Source: Eriocheir sinensis
Taxonomy: Eukaryota; Arthropoda; Malacostraca; Decapoda; Varunidae
Direction: 5' to 3'
Assembly (NCBI RefSeq): GCF_024679095.1
Contig: NC_066528.1
Location: 18,252,832-18,316,831 of the forward strand
Length of the DNA stretch: 64,000 bases
Part shown: piece after piece, positions 37,924-51,872 of the stretch
How the letters are laid out: each line of letters begins with the position of its first letter
Position numbering within the stretch: the stretch's first letter is position 1
The notes under the pieces: generated by a model
The model's input: the letters and a program-made list of their open reading frames with translations, nothing else
Databases searched by the model: none
What the model was told of the DNA's origin: nothing
Program-made: the position numbers and the translations under genes

Positions 37924-40071
37924 GACATGGTGTGATATATATACTGTTCACTTTCGTCCTGTACATAAGCCCCACCCAAACGCCAGCTCAGCAACAGCAT
38001 CAACCAATCACGTGCAGCCAGAGTTAAAGAGTGGGCGTGGCTTTCTTGTGAACTGGCCAATGATATTACAGATAAAGGAGAAAGGGGAGGGGCTTATTTA
38101 TTATGTCGGTGGAAGCAGTACATCTACCTGTGTAAGAGCGAAAGGTGACCATTGATTGCACGTACTCTTTTGGTTCAGGTAGATTTAAATGGTGGAACAA
38201 GACAGAAAGAAACTTGAATGGTGAAAAATAGTACCGTGAGGAAAACATTTACGTAGAAAAGTGAATACTACATAGACTAAGAAAGACATAAACTTGCATA
38301 TTACGTGATAAAGAGGACCAGAGTGCATTGAAAAGGAATACATTGCAAATACAGACAACACGTGCAAGAATAAAGGAGTGTGAGGGTATAAAAGACGGTT
38401 ATCATAGCTTAGTTGTACTGATGGCCGATGTAAAGAAGAATGGCTCGTAAGAAGAAAGCAGATACAACACTCCCCTTAGAGGCTGGGTAAGTAAAGTGAT
38501 TGAGTTTATATTTGCTTGTCTGGTACACACATACACACACACACACACACCTCTATCTATCTATCTATCCATCCATCTCTATCTATCTATCTAAAAGTGT
38601 ATAAAGTCCAATTGTTCATGAATATTCGTACTTAACACAAGTTCAGCTCTTTCTTATCTTTGCTAATGTTGAATGCACCTCAAGAATATTATTGTTGTTC
38701 GCCTAAGACAATCAGAATCATTATTGGTGAACAAGAAAGTTAGCAGGTGTTTGACATTTCTGCGAGTCACTTATGCAGCGTTTATTATTGTTATTATTAT
38801 TATTTTTTGGTTAATCCGGAAGACCGTTAAGACCCCTAATTCCCCTTGCATCAACTATTTCCAAAGGGCGAAAAGGAGGTCAGTCAGATTCCAATATGAG
38901 TGTTTAAAGGTCAGCGGTACAGGAGAAGAGTCAAACTATCAGAAGGGTCGGGATCGGCTCTCCCCCTCCCACATCCTATTCTTCCTCCTCCTTCTTGCTC
39001 CCCTCTACTCACCTACACCCCCATCAGTACTTCCCTCTACTTCCTCTTTGAATAGATAGGTTGGTAGCACGATATATTGCGTCGTACTACAAGACATCGC
39101 CACCCAAGAACACATAACTGACAAGGCTTTCGTAGGAGTTGTGGGCATTTCCTGGAGTAGTTTTATGACCCTGGTGGTAGTGTGAGTCTTCTGTACCATG
39201 AACCTGAAGAAACAGTTATTAGAACCCTACTGACCCTCTCTTTGACCTTTAAAAATAGTTGATGTGAGAAGCGAGACTGTCGTATAATACCAACCATTGT
39301 CTCCTGGTTAACTTAGGCTGGAAATGCTCAAAACTCCTACGAAAGCCTTGTCAAATATGTGTTCTTGGGCGCTGAAATGTTAAAAAAAATATGACCCTCT
39401 GTCTTTACTGCTTTTGATGTTATCTCGTTTTATTGTACCCATTGGTGTTAGACAAGGCTCTGACGGGGTGATTCAAGGGACCAAGGGCTGTATTTTAAGA
39501 CACCATCGCTTCTCACATCAACTATTTCTAAAGGTCGATGAGGGGATCAGTCTAGTTTTCATGAGTGTTTTTTAAGGTTCATGGCACAGAAGAAGGGTCA
39601 AACTACCACCAGGGTCATAAAACTACTCCTGGAAAGGCCTACAGCTCCTACGAAAGCCATGTCAAATATGTGAACTTGGGCGACGAAATGTTTTAAAATA
39701 CGACCCTAAAGCCCGTATGTTTAAACGTATTGGGACCTCATATTGCCTGTTTGAAAAGCCTCCATTAGAAATATCTGGGATTTTCATGGACTGTTTTGTG
39801 ATCCTAGTGGTGGTTATACACGAATTCTGCATCTTGAACGGGAAAAATGACCCATGAAAACCCGGTTGAATTTCTCTGATGTCTTGGAAAATAGTCTCAA
39901 TGGGAGTCCGATACGTTTAAGAATATGGACCCAAAAGCGACGATGATGTCATGTAGAAGGGGAACATTTTAAAGAGGGATGCAGATTGTGAGGAAGAGGC
40001 GGAGGTGATGGAAACTACTCGACAACAATGGCAGGAAGTGTTGCCAGATACTCGAGAGAAGAGGTGGGTGG

Positions 40072-40152
<81 letters not shown>

Positions 40153-41368
40153 ACAACAATCTATATACTTATAAGCATTACTACATTTCTACTACTGTTA
40201 TTATTATTATTATTACTATTATTATTATTATTATTATTACAACATTATGGACGCGCCAGAATTCGAAAATTAGATACATTCAATACATATTACTTCTTTT
40301 TGTGGCAGATAAATAAATAGATAAACAATGATAGATAAATAGGTGAATGAATGAATGAATTATTGGTATACCGTAAGGGCATATCGACGAAAACTCATGC
40401 TGGATATAATGTCGTAATTCATATAGGTTAGAATAAGGTTAGGTTAGTTTAGGATCCATAGAAGTCAGTGTCAACATCAGGGTACACAATATGACAATCC
40501 TCGCAGCATCTCTCTTTTTCGTAATTCAAATTCTTGGCATCTGTGTTGGAATGTGGCCGCAGCGGAACACATAACGGGTCACGGATGGCATTTGTGTGTG
40601 TGTGTGTGTGTGTGTAATTCACCTCTCAGGGGCTACACGTGAAAGAAGATAAACCCAACTTATCTTCACCCGGGCGGGGAATCGAACCCCGGTCCTTCTG
40701 GTTGTGAGGCAGACGCTCTACCCATTGAGCTACCGTGTGTGTGTGTGAGTGTGTGTGTGTCCTTCCAGTTGTAGCCTCGGAAAAGGAATTGAATTATTGG
40801 TATTCAAAGACTCTTCTGCCTTTCACATCAGCTATATTCAAGGGCCGAAAAGGAGATCAGTCAGATTTTAATAGAGTGCTTTTTAGGCTCATGGTACAGA
40901 AGGAGGGTCACACTACCACCAGGGTCATAAAACTATCCATGGAAATGCCCCAAACTCCTACGAGAGAAAGCCTTGTCAATTATGTGTATTTGGGCGCCGA
41001 AATTAAGGGTCAAATTATAAGACATTTCGCCGCCCAAGAACCCATATTTGACAAGGCTTTCGTAGGAGTTGTGGGCATTTCCAGGGGTAGTTTTATGGCC
41101 CTGGTGGTAGTTTGGCCCTTCCTTTGTACGGTGAACCTGAAGAAACACTCATTAGAACCCGACTGGCCCCATCTTTGACCTTTAGAAATAGCTTGTGTGA
41201 GAAGCAAAAGTGTCTCAATACCGACCTAAGAATATGAGTCTGAATAAGTCATAAGCTCGTAATCGATGGTGTCGGTGAGCGTGACCTACAGATAGTGACG
41301 TCAGAGCTACCTAACGTTCGATATATCCCTTGACCGAGTAATGTACAGAATGACACCCGCTTCACTCC

Positions 41369-41421
<53 letters not shown>

Positions 41422-41470
41422 CTTCGTTTCCTTCTCTTTTATCTCCTTTTTTTCAATTTCTTTTCTCTCA

Positions 41471-41535
<65 letters not shown>

Positions 41536-43539
41536 GAATCACTATACTCTATCACTATATTTAAACGTTGTTCCATCTATCCGTTCGTATATTAATCTAT
41601 CTGTCTCTGCCACAAAGAAGTACCGTAATAGATATATATTGAATGTATTTTGATTGGATTACAGTTCCTCTATCTATCTATCTATCTATCTATCTACCAT
41701 GTAACTACAGATTTTCAACGTTGCCAGATTATCGTACTCAGCCGATTATATTTCCCGACTTCCTACCCCCAAACTGTCATCTGGGCTCCAATAAGGAAAC
41801 TAATTTATACTTACCGTTAAAAGAGTTAGATTCTGATGTTTCTTGGCAATAGTTAGGCGTCAGAAACAGGTAAATACTATGCTCTGAGTACGACAATCTG
41901 GCAACGGTGGTCTGAATACGGAAGGAAAAGTGGCAAGGTTGTTGAGTGGGTGGGAAGGAAGGAAGGAAGGGAGGGAGAGAGGGAGGGCAAGGTGACAGAG
42001 AGAGGAGAGCAGGGAGAGATGCGTGGGAAGGTGAGGGAGAAAGGGGAGGAGGAGGAGGAGGGGGGGGGGTAGAAGGCCTTGGTCAGGTGGTTCAGGGTGA
42101 GGTGTATTTTATTTATAGTAAGCATGCATCTCACCCCTTCGCTTCATCCTGTCTCCTTCCTCTATGCAATGACTCATGGTTAACTTAGCTGTTTCTTGTA
42201 CTTGTTTGCACTGCTTTCATCTTTCTATCTATATGTAAGGATATGATAGGTAGGTACATGGGGTCAGCTATATGTGTTTGAATAGGTAGGTTGGTAGCAC
42301 GATATATGGGCGGTATTACAAGACAATTTCGCTTTTCACATTATCTATTTCTAAAGGTCAAAGAGGGGGTCAATTGGGCTCTAAAGAGTGTTTCTACAGG
42401 TTCATGGTACAGAGGAAGGGTCACACTATCACCAGGGTCATAAAACTACTGCTGGAAATGCCCACAACTCCTACGAAAGCCTTGTCAAATTAGTGTTCCT
42501 GGGAGATGAAATGTCTTAAAATACGACTTATTGTCTCCTGGTTAACTTAGGCTATTATTGTGCCTATGTATATCTTCACTTGGATAATGTTTGCACTATG
42601 TCTTTTATTTGTGTGTGAGAGAAAAGGATAGATAGATAGGTATGTGGGTCTATGTGTGTTTGAATAAGAAGGTTGATATAAACAATATATTCACTTGGTT
42701 AACTTATGCATCTTGTAGTTTTATATATCTTCACTTGGGTCATGCTTGCATTGATTCTATCTTATAAATGTATGAGAGAGAGAAGGATAGGTAGGTAGGT
42801 ATGTGGGTCTATGTGTTTGAATAAGAAGGTTGATAGTACGATATATTCTCTCTTGGTTAATTTATCCCTTTTGCTGTACTTATATATATTTTGATTAATG
42901 TTTTCACTGTCTATCTTCCTCTTTATGTGTATTTAGTGGATTAGGTAGGTAGGTAACTGTGCTGGTCTGTCTGTTTTTCAGTAGGTTGGAAGACAGCATA
43001 TAGTTTAGCTTGGTCTGTTCGCGCGTGACTGAAAAACCCGTAATTCCCACCTAGTTAAGTCTGCCTATTCATACACCTTCAAAGAAAACGGGAACGCGGC
43101 AGCAGGGTCATCGATTTTCTATGATAGCAGCTCTCCCCCTCCCTCATCCCATTCCTCCTCCTCCTCCTCCCCATCCTTGCTCCCCTCTACTTACCTACTC
43201 CCCCGTCAGTACCTCCCCCTACTTCCTCTTCTAACACCTGGGAAGACTGAGGGAGCGGGCAGTGTATTCCCAGTGGTACCGTGACAATACCGTGTTGGCA
43301 CTGGCCCTGATAAAGTATATATATCAGTATTTTTTGTTCTGGTGTTAGTGGTGATGGTGGTGGTGGTGTTTGTGAGTAGATGTTTATGTTTGTATTGACC
43401 GGGTTTGTGTTTGTGACGAAGGTGGCTGTGGTGTGATTTAGGTTTGTGTGTGTGTGTCGTATTCTCGTTTTTAATAGGATTGCGTCGAGCTCATGTTTGT
43501 AAATATATTACATTCATACATATAATTTCTTTGATCAGT

Positions 43540-43583
<44 letters not shown>

Positions 43584-43666
43584 ATTTTCACTATACTTTG
43601 TAACATTCCATTCATTGTACGGTTTAGAAAGTCGAGTTTTTGTTTTAGAATGTCACCTTTACAGTT

Positions 43667-43734
<68 letters not shown>

Positions 43735-43791
43735 AAAGAGGAAGAAAAAAGAAAATGAGAAAAGAAGTGAAAAGAGATCAAAGAAACGAAG

Positions 43792-43854
<63 letters not shown>

Positions 43855-46800
43855 CCGACCGAGACCAACTGACCACTATTTAAAAGGAAGAACTAGACGT
43901 GAGTGAAAGAGAACGAGCGAGAGAGGAAACACACGGAACGTCCCACCAAACCCACCAGTCCTTGCTCTCCCTGCCGCTTATTCAATGCTGAGGATTAGGC
44001 TTTCAGGGTGGAGGAGCGAGACGGGACAGGGCGGCACAAGGCTGGACTCCCTGACCATAGAAGACTCGCTGCTGGGGGTGGGTGTGTCTTGCTGTCTTGT
44101 CTGGAGCGTGGTGTGGCAGTGTTGTTGATGTGTTGCTCTGGACAGACGTTGTAAGAGGGCCTCGCGGTGTAGTTTGTGTTGCATTCTGTTGTGGGTGAAG
44201 GGTCTTGCGAGTGTTGTTGCGTGGTACAGTGTTTCATATAGTGTTTTGTTATGCCGAGGAAGAGTTGCACCGAGGGAATTGATAACGAGTTTGTGTTGAG
44301 TAGTGTTGCAATCTGTTGCGGGTGGAGTGTGTGGCGTGGTACAGTGTTGTGTGGTGTTAGTGTTGCTTAGTGTTGTGTTATACCGAGGGAGGGACAGGCT
44401 TACGAGTTTGTGTTGTGTTGCAGCCTGTTGCGAGTGGAGTGCTTTGCGTAGTGTTGTGTAGCGTGGTACAGTGTTGCATATAGTGTTGTCTGGTATTAGT
44501 GTTGTGTTATACCGAGGGAGGGACATGCTTACGACTTTGTGTTGAGTAGTGTTGCAGTCTGTTGCGGGTGGAGTGCTTTGCGTAGTGTTGTGTGGCGTGG
44601 TACAGTGTTGCAGATTCCTTTTCTCTTGTGTTGATATACGAGTGTTGATATATAAAGAGGGTACGAATTTCTTAGCCTGATATTCTTAAACGCCTACAAC
44701 TCTCACATAGTTATTTCCAAAGGCCAAAAAACGTTGTTAAATGCGTTCTCGTGAGTATTTGATCACATTCACAATATAGAAGCTTTACCAAACTACCACC
44801 AGGGTCAGAAAACTACCCACGGAAAGGCCCACAACTCCCACGAAAGCCTTGTCATATGTGTGCTTGGAAGACGAGATGTTTAAGAAAAATACCCTTAGAT
44901 TACTGGGGAGCATCGTATAGATTCAGCTCATCTGCCTCCACTGTGGTGTCTCAAGGTTGGGGGGTACCGCGCCGCCCACGTGCAGAGAATTTGAAGTTAG
45001 TTATACCTGCGCCGTCAGTGTGTGGGGAGGGAGGGAAGCAGTGGGGTCCGTACAAGGCTTGACGTCGGAATTGTCAGATGCCCCCACCTATCACATCAAC
45101 TATTTCCAGAGGTCAAAAAGGCGGTTAGTCGAGTTCTAATGAGTGTTATTTTAGTTTCACGGTACAGAAGAAGGCTCAGACTACCACCAGGGTCATAAGA
45201 GTACCCCTGGAAATGCCCTAAACTCCCACGAATGACTAGTAAATTACGTGTTCTTGTGTGCAGAAATGTTTAAGAATATGGCCCTGAGCCCCGCCCATGT
45301 TTACGCCAGAGTGAGCCAGGCTGTGTGGGTACGGGGTGCGTCTGTTTGTTGACATTATACGCATGGTAGAGAGCGTAGTCGTGGGATTAATAATATTCAC
45401 TCTACTATATAGTCATTATAGCCAACACCAGCCAATACCTTATAGTGCCCAATACCATAGCTTAGTCTGCCCTAATGTAATCTTATGTTAATGTATCGTA
45501 ACCTAACATATTGCGACCCTGTATACCCATTTTCTGATTCAGTTTATGACAGTATACCCACACATACCCTGAAATAGATTTATATATACATTAACCTAAC
45601 CTAACCTAACTGAATCTAGAAAAAGAGAGTAAAAGAGAGATGGAAAGGGAAGTAAGGAAGAGAGAAGGAAAAGAAACACGAGAGAAAGGGAAGGAATGAA
45701 TGAAGAAGAGGAGGAAAGATTGGGGAAAACTAAAATCAGTGTAATGTAAGAAGATGGAAGGGGAAACTGCAAGAAAACGATGTGCTTGGTCGTGGGTGTG
45801 TGTTGGGCGCAGGTACGGTGTTGAACTATGATCTTAGATGAGGTTGCGTCTTGCTTGTTTATATTACACGCATGGTACAGAGCGTAGTCGTGTGTGTGTG
45901 TGTGTATGTGTGTGTGGCGCAGGTATAGTTTTACAGGCGATAGGAAAAGCGATAATTTATATATTCCTTCACCGGTAACTTGTGTGATCTTACCTAGGGT
46001 TGCGTTTTGCTTAAATACACGCATAGAGTGTGTGTGTCGGAGGTTCTGTTGCAGACGATTATAGAAGCGACAATTTGCATATTCCTCCTTTGGGAACGTG
46101 TATGATCTTAGCTTTGGTGGTTTGATAAGCTGTGTCCCGTGCAGTCCTCGGTTGGGTATAGAAAAGAAGGGAAGTGAGTCTCCAGTGGTATAGCGTTTCC
46201 ATATCCCTGCCCTGTCCTGCCCGCTGGAGGCCACTGGTACCTCCTGTCTGAAGAATGAATGTCACCTCCGCGCCGAAGATCGTTGCTGGAGGGGTGTTGA
46301 CGTGGGCGGCGCGTCGAGTGTGGGCGGAGGAACCAGATGTATCGTCATGTCTGCATTTGGACCATGTACCCTCCCCTACCGCGACTCCCTGTCCTTAACC
46401 CTCCTCCCTCTGCCCTGTGTCCTTGTCCCATCCATCTTTACGCCTCTGTACCTTCACACTCTCACTCTTTCATGCATTACCGTTTCCTTGTCTGTGTTGC
46501 GTCGAGCGGAAGTGCCTCAAGTCCCCTGCACGAGATGAGTGTGGTCGGGTAGGGAGCTGCTGCCCAGATGCCCCTCCCTTTCCCCGCCCTCCCGCAGACC
46601 AGGTGTGGGCCGCGGTGGTGATGTAGCGGCTCTGCACTGCACTCTGTAACTCGCCCGCCCGCATACGTTGACTCAGAGGTGACGAAAGGTGTAAGAACCG
46701 AGTGATCGTACGTGGTACCGTGTGTGTGTGCGTATGTGTGTGTGTGTGTGGAGCGGGAGCGCGCAAGTGCCAGTGAAAGGCGAGAAAGTGCCGAGTTATC

Positions 46801-49352
46801 TCGTGTTGGTGCCGTCGACGTCGAGTTATCGTGTGCACCTCCCCGCTGTGGCACTCCGGGAACTGTCAATAGGCGACTTGCAGTGCCATGAAGCTAACCA
46901 TGGCTGGAGGCGGTGGATGAGAGCCGAGGCACTGCGGGGTGACACTTGTGAGTGGCACCATTGGTCTGGATGTCAGTTAAGCTGTGAGGGACGGAGCGCG
47001 GTGTTGCCAGCTGCGTGGTGGCTCCCTTCCCGGCACCACTAACTCGATCGGATAGGCAGCCTCTGTTCAGCAGGGTTGCCAAATTATCGTACTCAAAACA
47101 TCGCATTTATCAGTTCCAGTGCCCAAAACTTTCCTACCCACACAGATAACGAAATTCCAGTTAAGGTTCTCGTTAAAAGCGTTACTTATTGGTGTCTGTT
47201 TGCGATAGCTGTGACTTAGAAACCGGAAAATACGATGTGCTGAGTGGATGAGTACGATAATATGGTAACCCTGCTGTTCATTGCCTCGGTGTTTGTCAAG
47301 GTGCATTGTTAGGCGGTAGCGGCGGCGGTAGTGTCGGTAACTGTGCTGTGTCAGGTGATCGGTGTGTGCTTAATGTGTATGTGTCAGATTGTGGTGTCTG
47401 GGCTCTGTTGGCACTGCACGGGGACATCTGGGCGTGGGCGGGGCAGGATCTTCAAATTCCCGCACCAACACCACATTCTTAGCTAGTACTGATAGTGTTT
47501 CCGTGGATGTGAGGCAGGTGTGTGTGTGTGTGTGTATGTGTGTGCGTGTGGTTACTGCAAGGCTTGATGTTTAGTGCCAAGACATGGTTATGCGGACTTT
47601 TTTCTCGTACCCGTGATTGCAGGAAAAAAAGTCCCAGCGCGTCAGTGATTTGTTTCGTGATAATTAATGTTGAAAGCGTGGTTATCATTCTTCCCGGTAA
47701 TTCATGTGAGGAAAGTAGGCCGGCGGCACAGATCCAGGCGCTCTCAGGTGGAACAGAGCGGTGGCGGCGGGTGGTTGTGTGGTTGAAGCATGGTCGAGGC
47801 CGCCAGACAACCACTCACTCGATGTAGCCGGAAAATAAGTCGCAGCACCCTGTCAGTGAGCTCAGCCATGTAGTGTACTGTAGCCAGGGACATAATTTTC
47901 AGGCTGTACTGTCAAACGTATCGGCACATAAGTTAACCTGTTTGAAAAGCCTCGTACGACCCCAGACAGTCATTCAGTGTAGCTGGGAAATAAGTCGCAG
48001 CTCATCGGCCGTGGACTATCAACCGTGTAGTGTAGCCAGGGACTTTAAATTTTCAGGCTGTACTGTCAAACGTATCGGCACATAAGTTAACCTGTTTGAA
48101 AAGCGTCGTACGACCCCATACAGTCATTAAGTGTAGCTGGGAAATAAGTCGCAGCTCATCGGCCGTGGACTACCAGCCGTTTAGTGTAGCCAAAGACATT
48201 AATTTTCAGGCTGTACAGTCAAACGTCTCGGCACATAAGTTAACCTGCTTGAAAAAACCTCTCGTAGAAGTTACTGTTTGGATTTCCATGGCCTGTGTTG
48301 TGATCTTAGTGATAGTTGTACCCGACTTCTGCATTTTAAAAGGGAGAGTTACCCATTAAAACCCGGTTAATCTTCTCTGTGGCCTTGGAAAACAGTCATA
48401 ATGGGAACCCGATATGGAAGAATATACACTTAAGTACTTATAAAAAAAGGAAGGGGTGAGGGGTGGAGTCAGGGCAGCTGCGTGAAACTGAACTAGCACA
48501 GAAATCACTCGTGTCTGGCAGCGATGTTAGCACGAGTGTTTGGGAAGTGAAAGGGGCTCAGGTGGTCGTGGTGGAGGTGGTGGTGAAGGAGGTGGAGCGA
48601 CGCAGCACTGACCCACCCACCCACCCGTCCGCGGCCAGCCAGGCACACGTTTACTGGGCCTGGTGGTGGATGGTGGCACTGGGTCGCGGTCTCGTACACA
48701 GCGTTACCATATTAGCGTACTCAGAACCTACGATTTCCCGTCTTCTACCACATAACAAATTCGTAAGGACATCAATAACTAGCGATTTTAACACTAGAAC
48801 ATCGCATTTCCCGTCTTCTACCACATAACAAATTCGAAAGGACATCAATAACTAGCGATTTTAACACTAGAACATCGCATTTCCCGCCTTCCACCCCATA
48901 ACAAATTCGAAAGGACATCAATAACTAGCGATTTTAACACTAGAACATCGCATATCCCGTCTTCTACCACATAACAAATTCGAAAGGACATCAATAACTA
49001 GCGATTTTAACACTAGAACATCGCATATCCCGTCTTCTACCCCATAACAGTTCCCAAAGGACATCAATAACTAAAGATTTTAACACTAACTAAAAAAATA
49101 TCTACAATTATTTAGTTTAGAGGACTAAATTCACTTATATCCACTAATTTTATACTGTATTGACTTGTATCTACTCTCCTTTTGGACATGTTAATTTTCT
49201 TAGGTTATTAAATTCGTTCGTTCTTTCTAGTTCACGCATTCTGTAGTATATGTATGTGTGTGTGTGTGTGTGTGTGTGTGCATTTGCCTAATTTTAGTAT
49301 ACAAGGCTTGAGCTACACTCGTATGGTCCTGCCTCTGCATATATACGTACCA

Positions 49353-49391
<39 letters not shown>

Positions 49392-49710
49392 GGGGTCATT
49401 GTCCACATACACCCACATCCTATATATTCTCGTTTTCCTTTACATTAAAACTTCCTCTATATCCCCACGTTAACAATATATTATTTTGGACACTCATCTA
49501 CACTTTCTTACACAGGGGGCAGTTATTAGCGGACTTTTTTCCCTCATTTGTTTTTGCCCTTGAGCTGCCTCCTATACTGTAAAAAAAAGATGAATGAATA
49601 AGATAGACTACTCACTACCTCTCATGTTGTGACTATGCGGTTCAGAACTCACTATAGAAAGCCAAGCCTCTAAACTGCTTTGGGAAATAGAGCATCCGAG
49701 CATTAAGCGG

Positions 49711-49758
<48 letters not shown>

Positions 49759-49795
49759 AAAGTGAAAAAAGGAGATAAAAGAGAAAGAAACGAAG

Positions 49796-49851
<56 letters not shown>

Positions 49852-49902
49852 TTCCCTATCCAGTCATATCTCAACCTTCTCTCTCGCACACCTGTGACCC
49901 CC

Positions 49903-49940
<38 letters not shown>

Positions 49941-50024
49941 AACAGAACAGGTAGAAAACGAAACCATATCACGCGTTACATATTATTATTATTATCATTT
50001 TTATTATTATTATTGTTATTATTT

Positions 50025-50063
<39 letters not shown>

Positions 50064-50104
50064 TCAGTATTAAAACCATCATCTATTCTTCATCATCTTC
50101 CTCC

Positions 50105-50168
<64 letters not shown>

Positions 50169-50705
50169 GACGTAGGTATCGGCTAAATAGGTAGGTAAGC
50201 TCGTTTTCTTTCACGTCCTACGATAGAAAACCTGGAAGTCTTCTTAGTAACATAGACTAAAGCATTATGAACCCAACACCAAATTCAACTCCATATGTTC
50301 AGAATCTCACCTTGTTATCTGTGAGCTTAAAACTGCCTGTAGAGACCTTTTTTTATTATTATTTCCTTACCTGGCCACAATTACGTTGATTTGCTGTACT
50401 AAAAGGGATGCTATTTAGTAAGTCATTAGTGTACCCTTGTAGATTTGCTTAAGGGTTGAAGTTCTGGTTAATTATGAAGATTATGATAGTGTGATGAAGC
50501 GTCGAGGCTCATTGTTCTTAAGGGTTTGGATGTAACATTTTCTTCTCTTCTTTTCTTCCTTTTTTTCTTCCTTTTTCGTCCTATTTCTCTTTCTTCCTCC
50601 TTTTTCTCCTTCTTCCTTTCTTCTTTCCTTTCTTCTTCTTCTTCTTCTTCTTCTTCGTAGTAGTAGTAGTAGTAATAATAATAATAATAGTTGTAACTTA
50701 GCTCT

Positions 50706-50781
<76 letters not shown>

Positions 50782-51348
50782 GGTGTAGCCTACTTACATT
50801 AATTCTGCCTTAACAATATATCCGAGAAAGATTTGAAATACTGTTTTGAATGCTGGTGAGATTCAATTCCGCTATCCATAGATTCTGAAGGTCTGTCTTT
50901 GGGGTATTATATGACAAGGCACTCGCCGTTATTTATTTATTTATTTATTTTACAACATAGGAGACAGCTCAAGGGCACAAAAAAAGGAAACAATAATAAA
51001 TAAAAAAAATCCCGCTACTTTGTATTTGTTTGTGTGTGTAAATAACAGAAGGCTACATGAAGATGGGTTATGATAGCTTTAGGAACATCATCATCATCAT
51101 CATCATTATCATCACCATCATTATGTGTCTACTGCAGCACATAACCCTTTCCCAATGGTGTTAGTGTGCTCCATCCGTCTCCAGCAAAGGTTCCAATTTC
51201 ACCTCTTCTGTGTGTCGCTTCTGACTTACACAATACCATGGGTGCTAGCGTGTGTGTGTGTGTGTTCGAGACTGGGTGGGGTGTACTTAATCATACGAGG
51301 CCATATATAGATTCTTTGAACGTATAACTGGTAACAAACAGCTTATAT

Positions 51349-51400
<52 letters not shown>

Positions 51401-51499
51401 TTCTTTCTCTTTTATCTCCTTTTTTCACTTTCTTTTTGTTCTTTCTTTTTTCTTCCCATATTTTTACATCTTACATATAAAGAAAGGAAGAAAAAAGAA

Positions 51500-51571
<72 letters not shown>

Positions 51572-51641
51572 GCACTATTTTCCTTCTTTTCCTTTCAACA
51601 AACAAGTAAAAATTATTAACTTTTCTTATATATTTTTGCGT

Positions 51642-51725
<84 letters not shown>

Positions 51726-51820
51726 AACAATAGCAAAACTTAAAGCTGTATCTTGCATCCAATTCAATATATATATACACATTCCTCATTCACCTTTTTC
51801 AAACCCTTACGAATAGAACG

Positions 51821-51872
<52 letters not shown>

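Noticed and set aside
40612..40735. A functional tRNA-Val gene
   Set aside because: The acceptor stem cannot form because the 5' side is a CA run; better explained as a SINE head.
43978..44526. 182-codon minus-strand Asn/Thr/Gln-rich frame
   Set aside because: Composition of diverged GTGTTG repeats; no splice sites or recognisable domain.
45596..46234. 212-codon minus-strand frame
   Set aside because: Contains a CA-microsatellite run and low-complexity Ser/Leu end; no domain or splice support.
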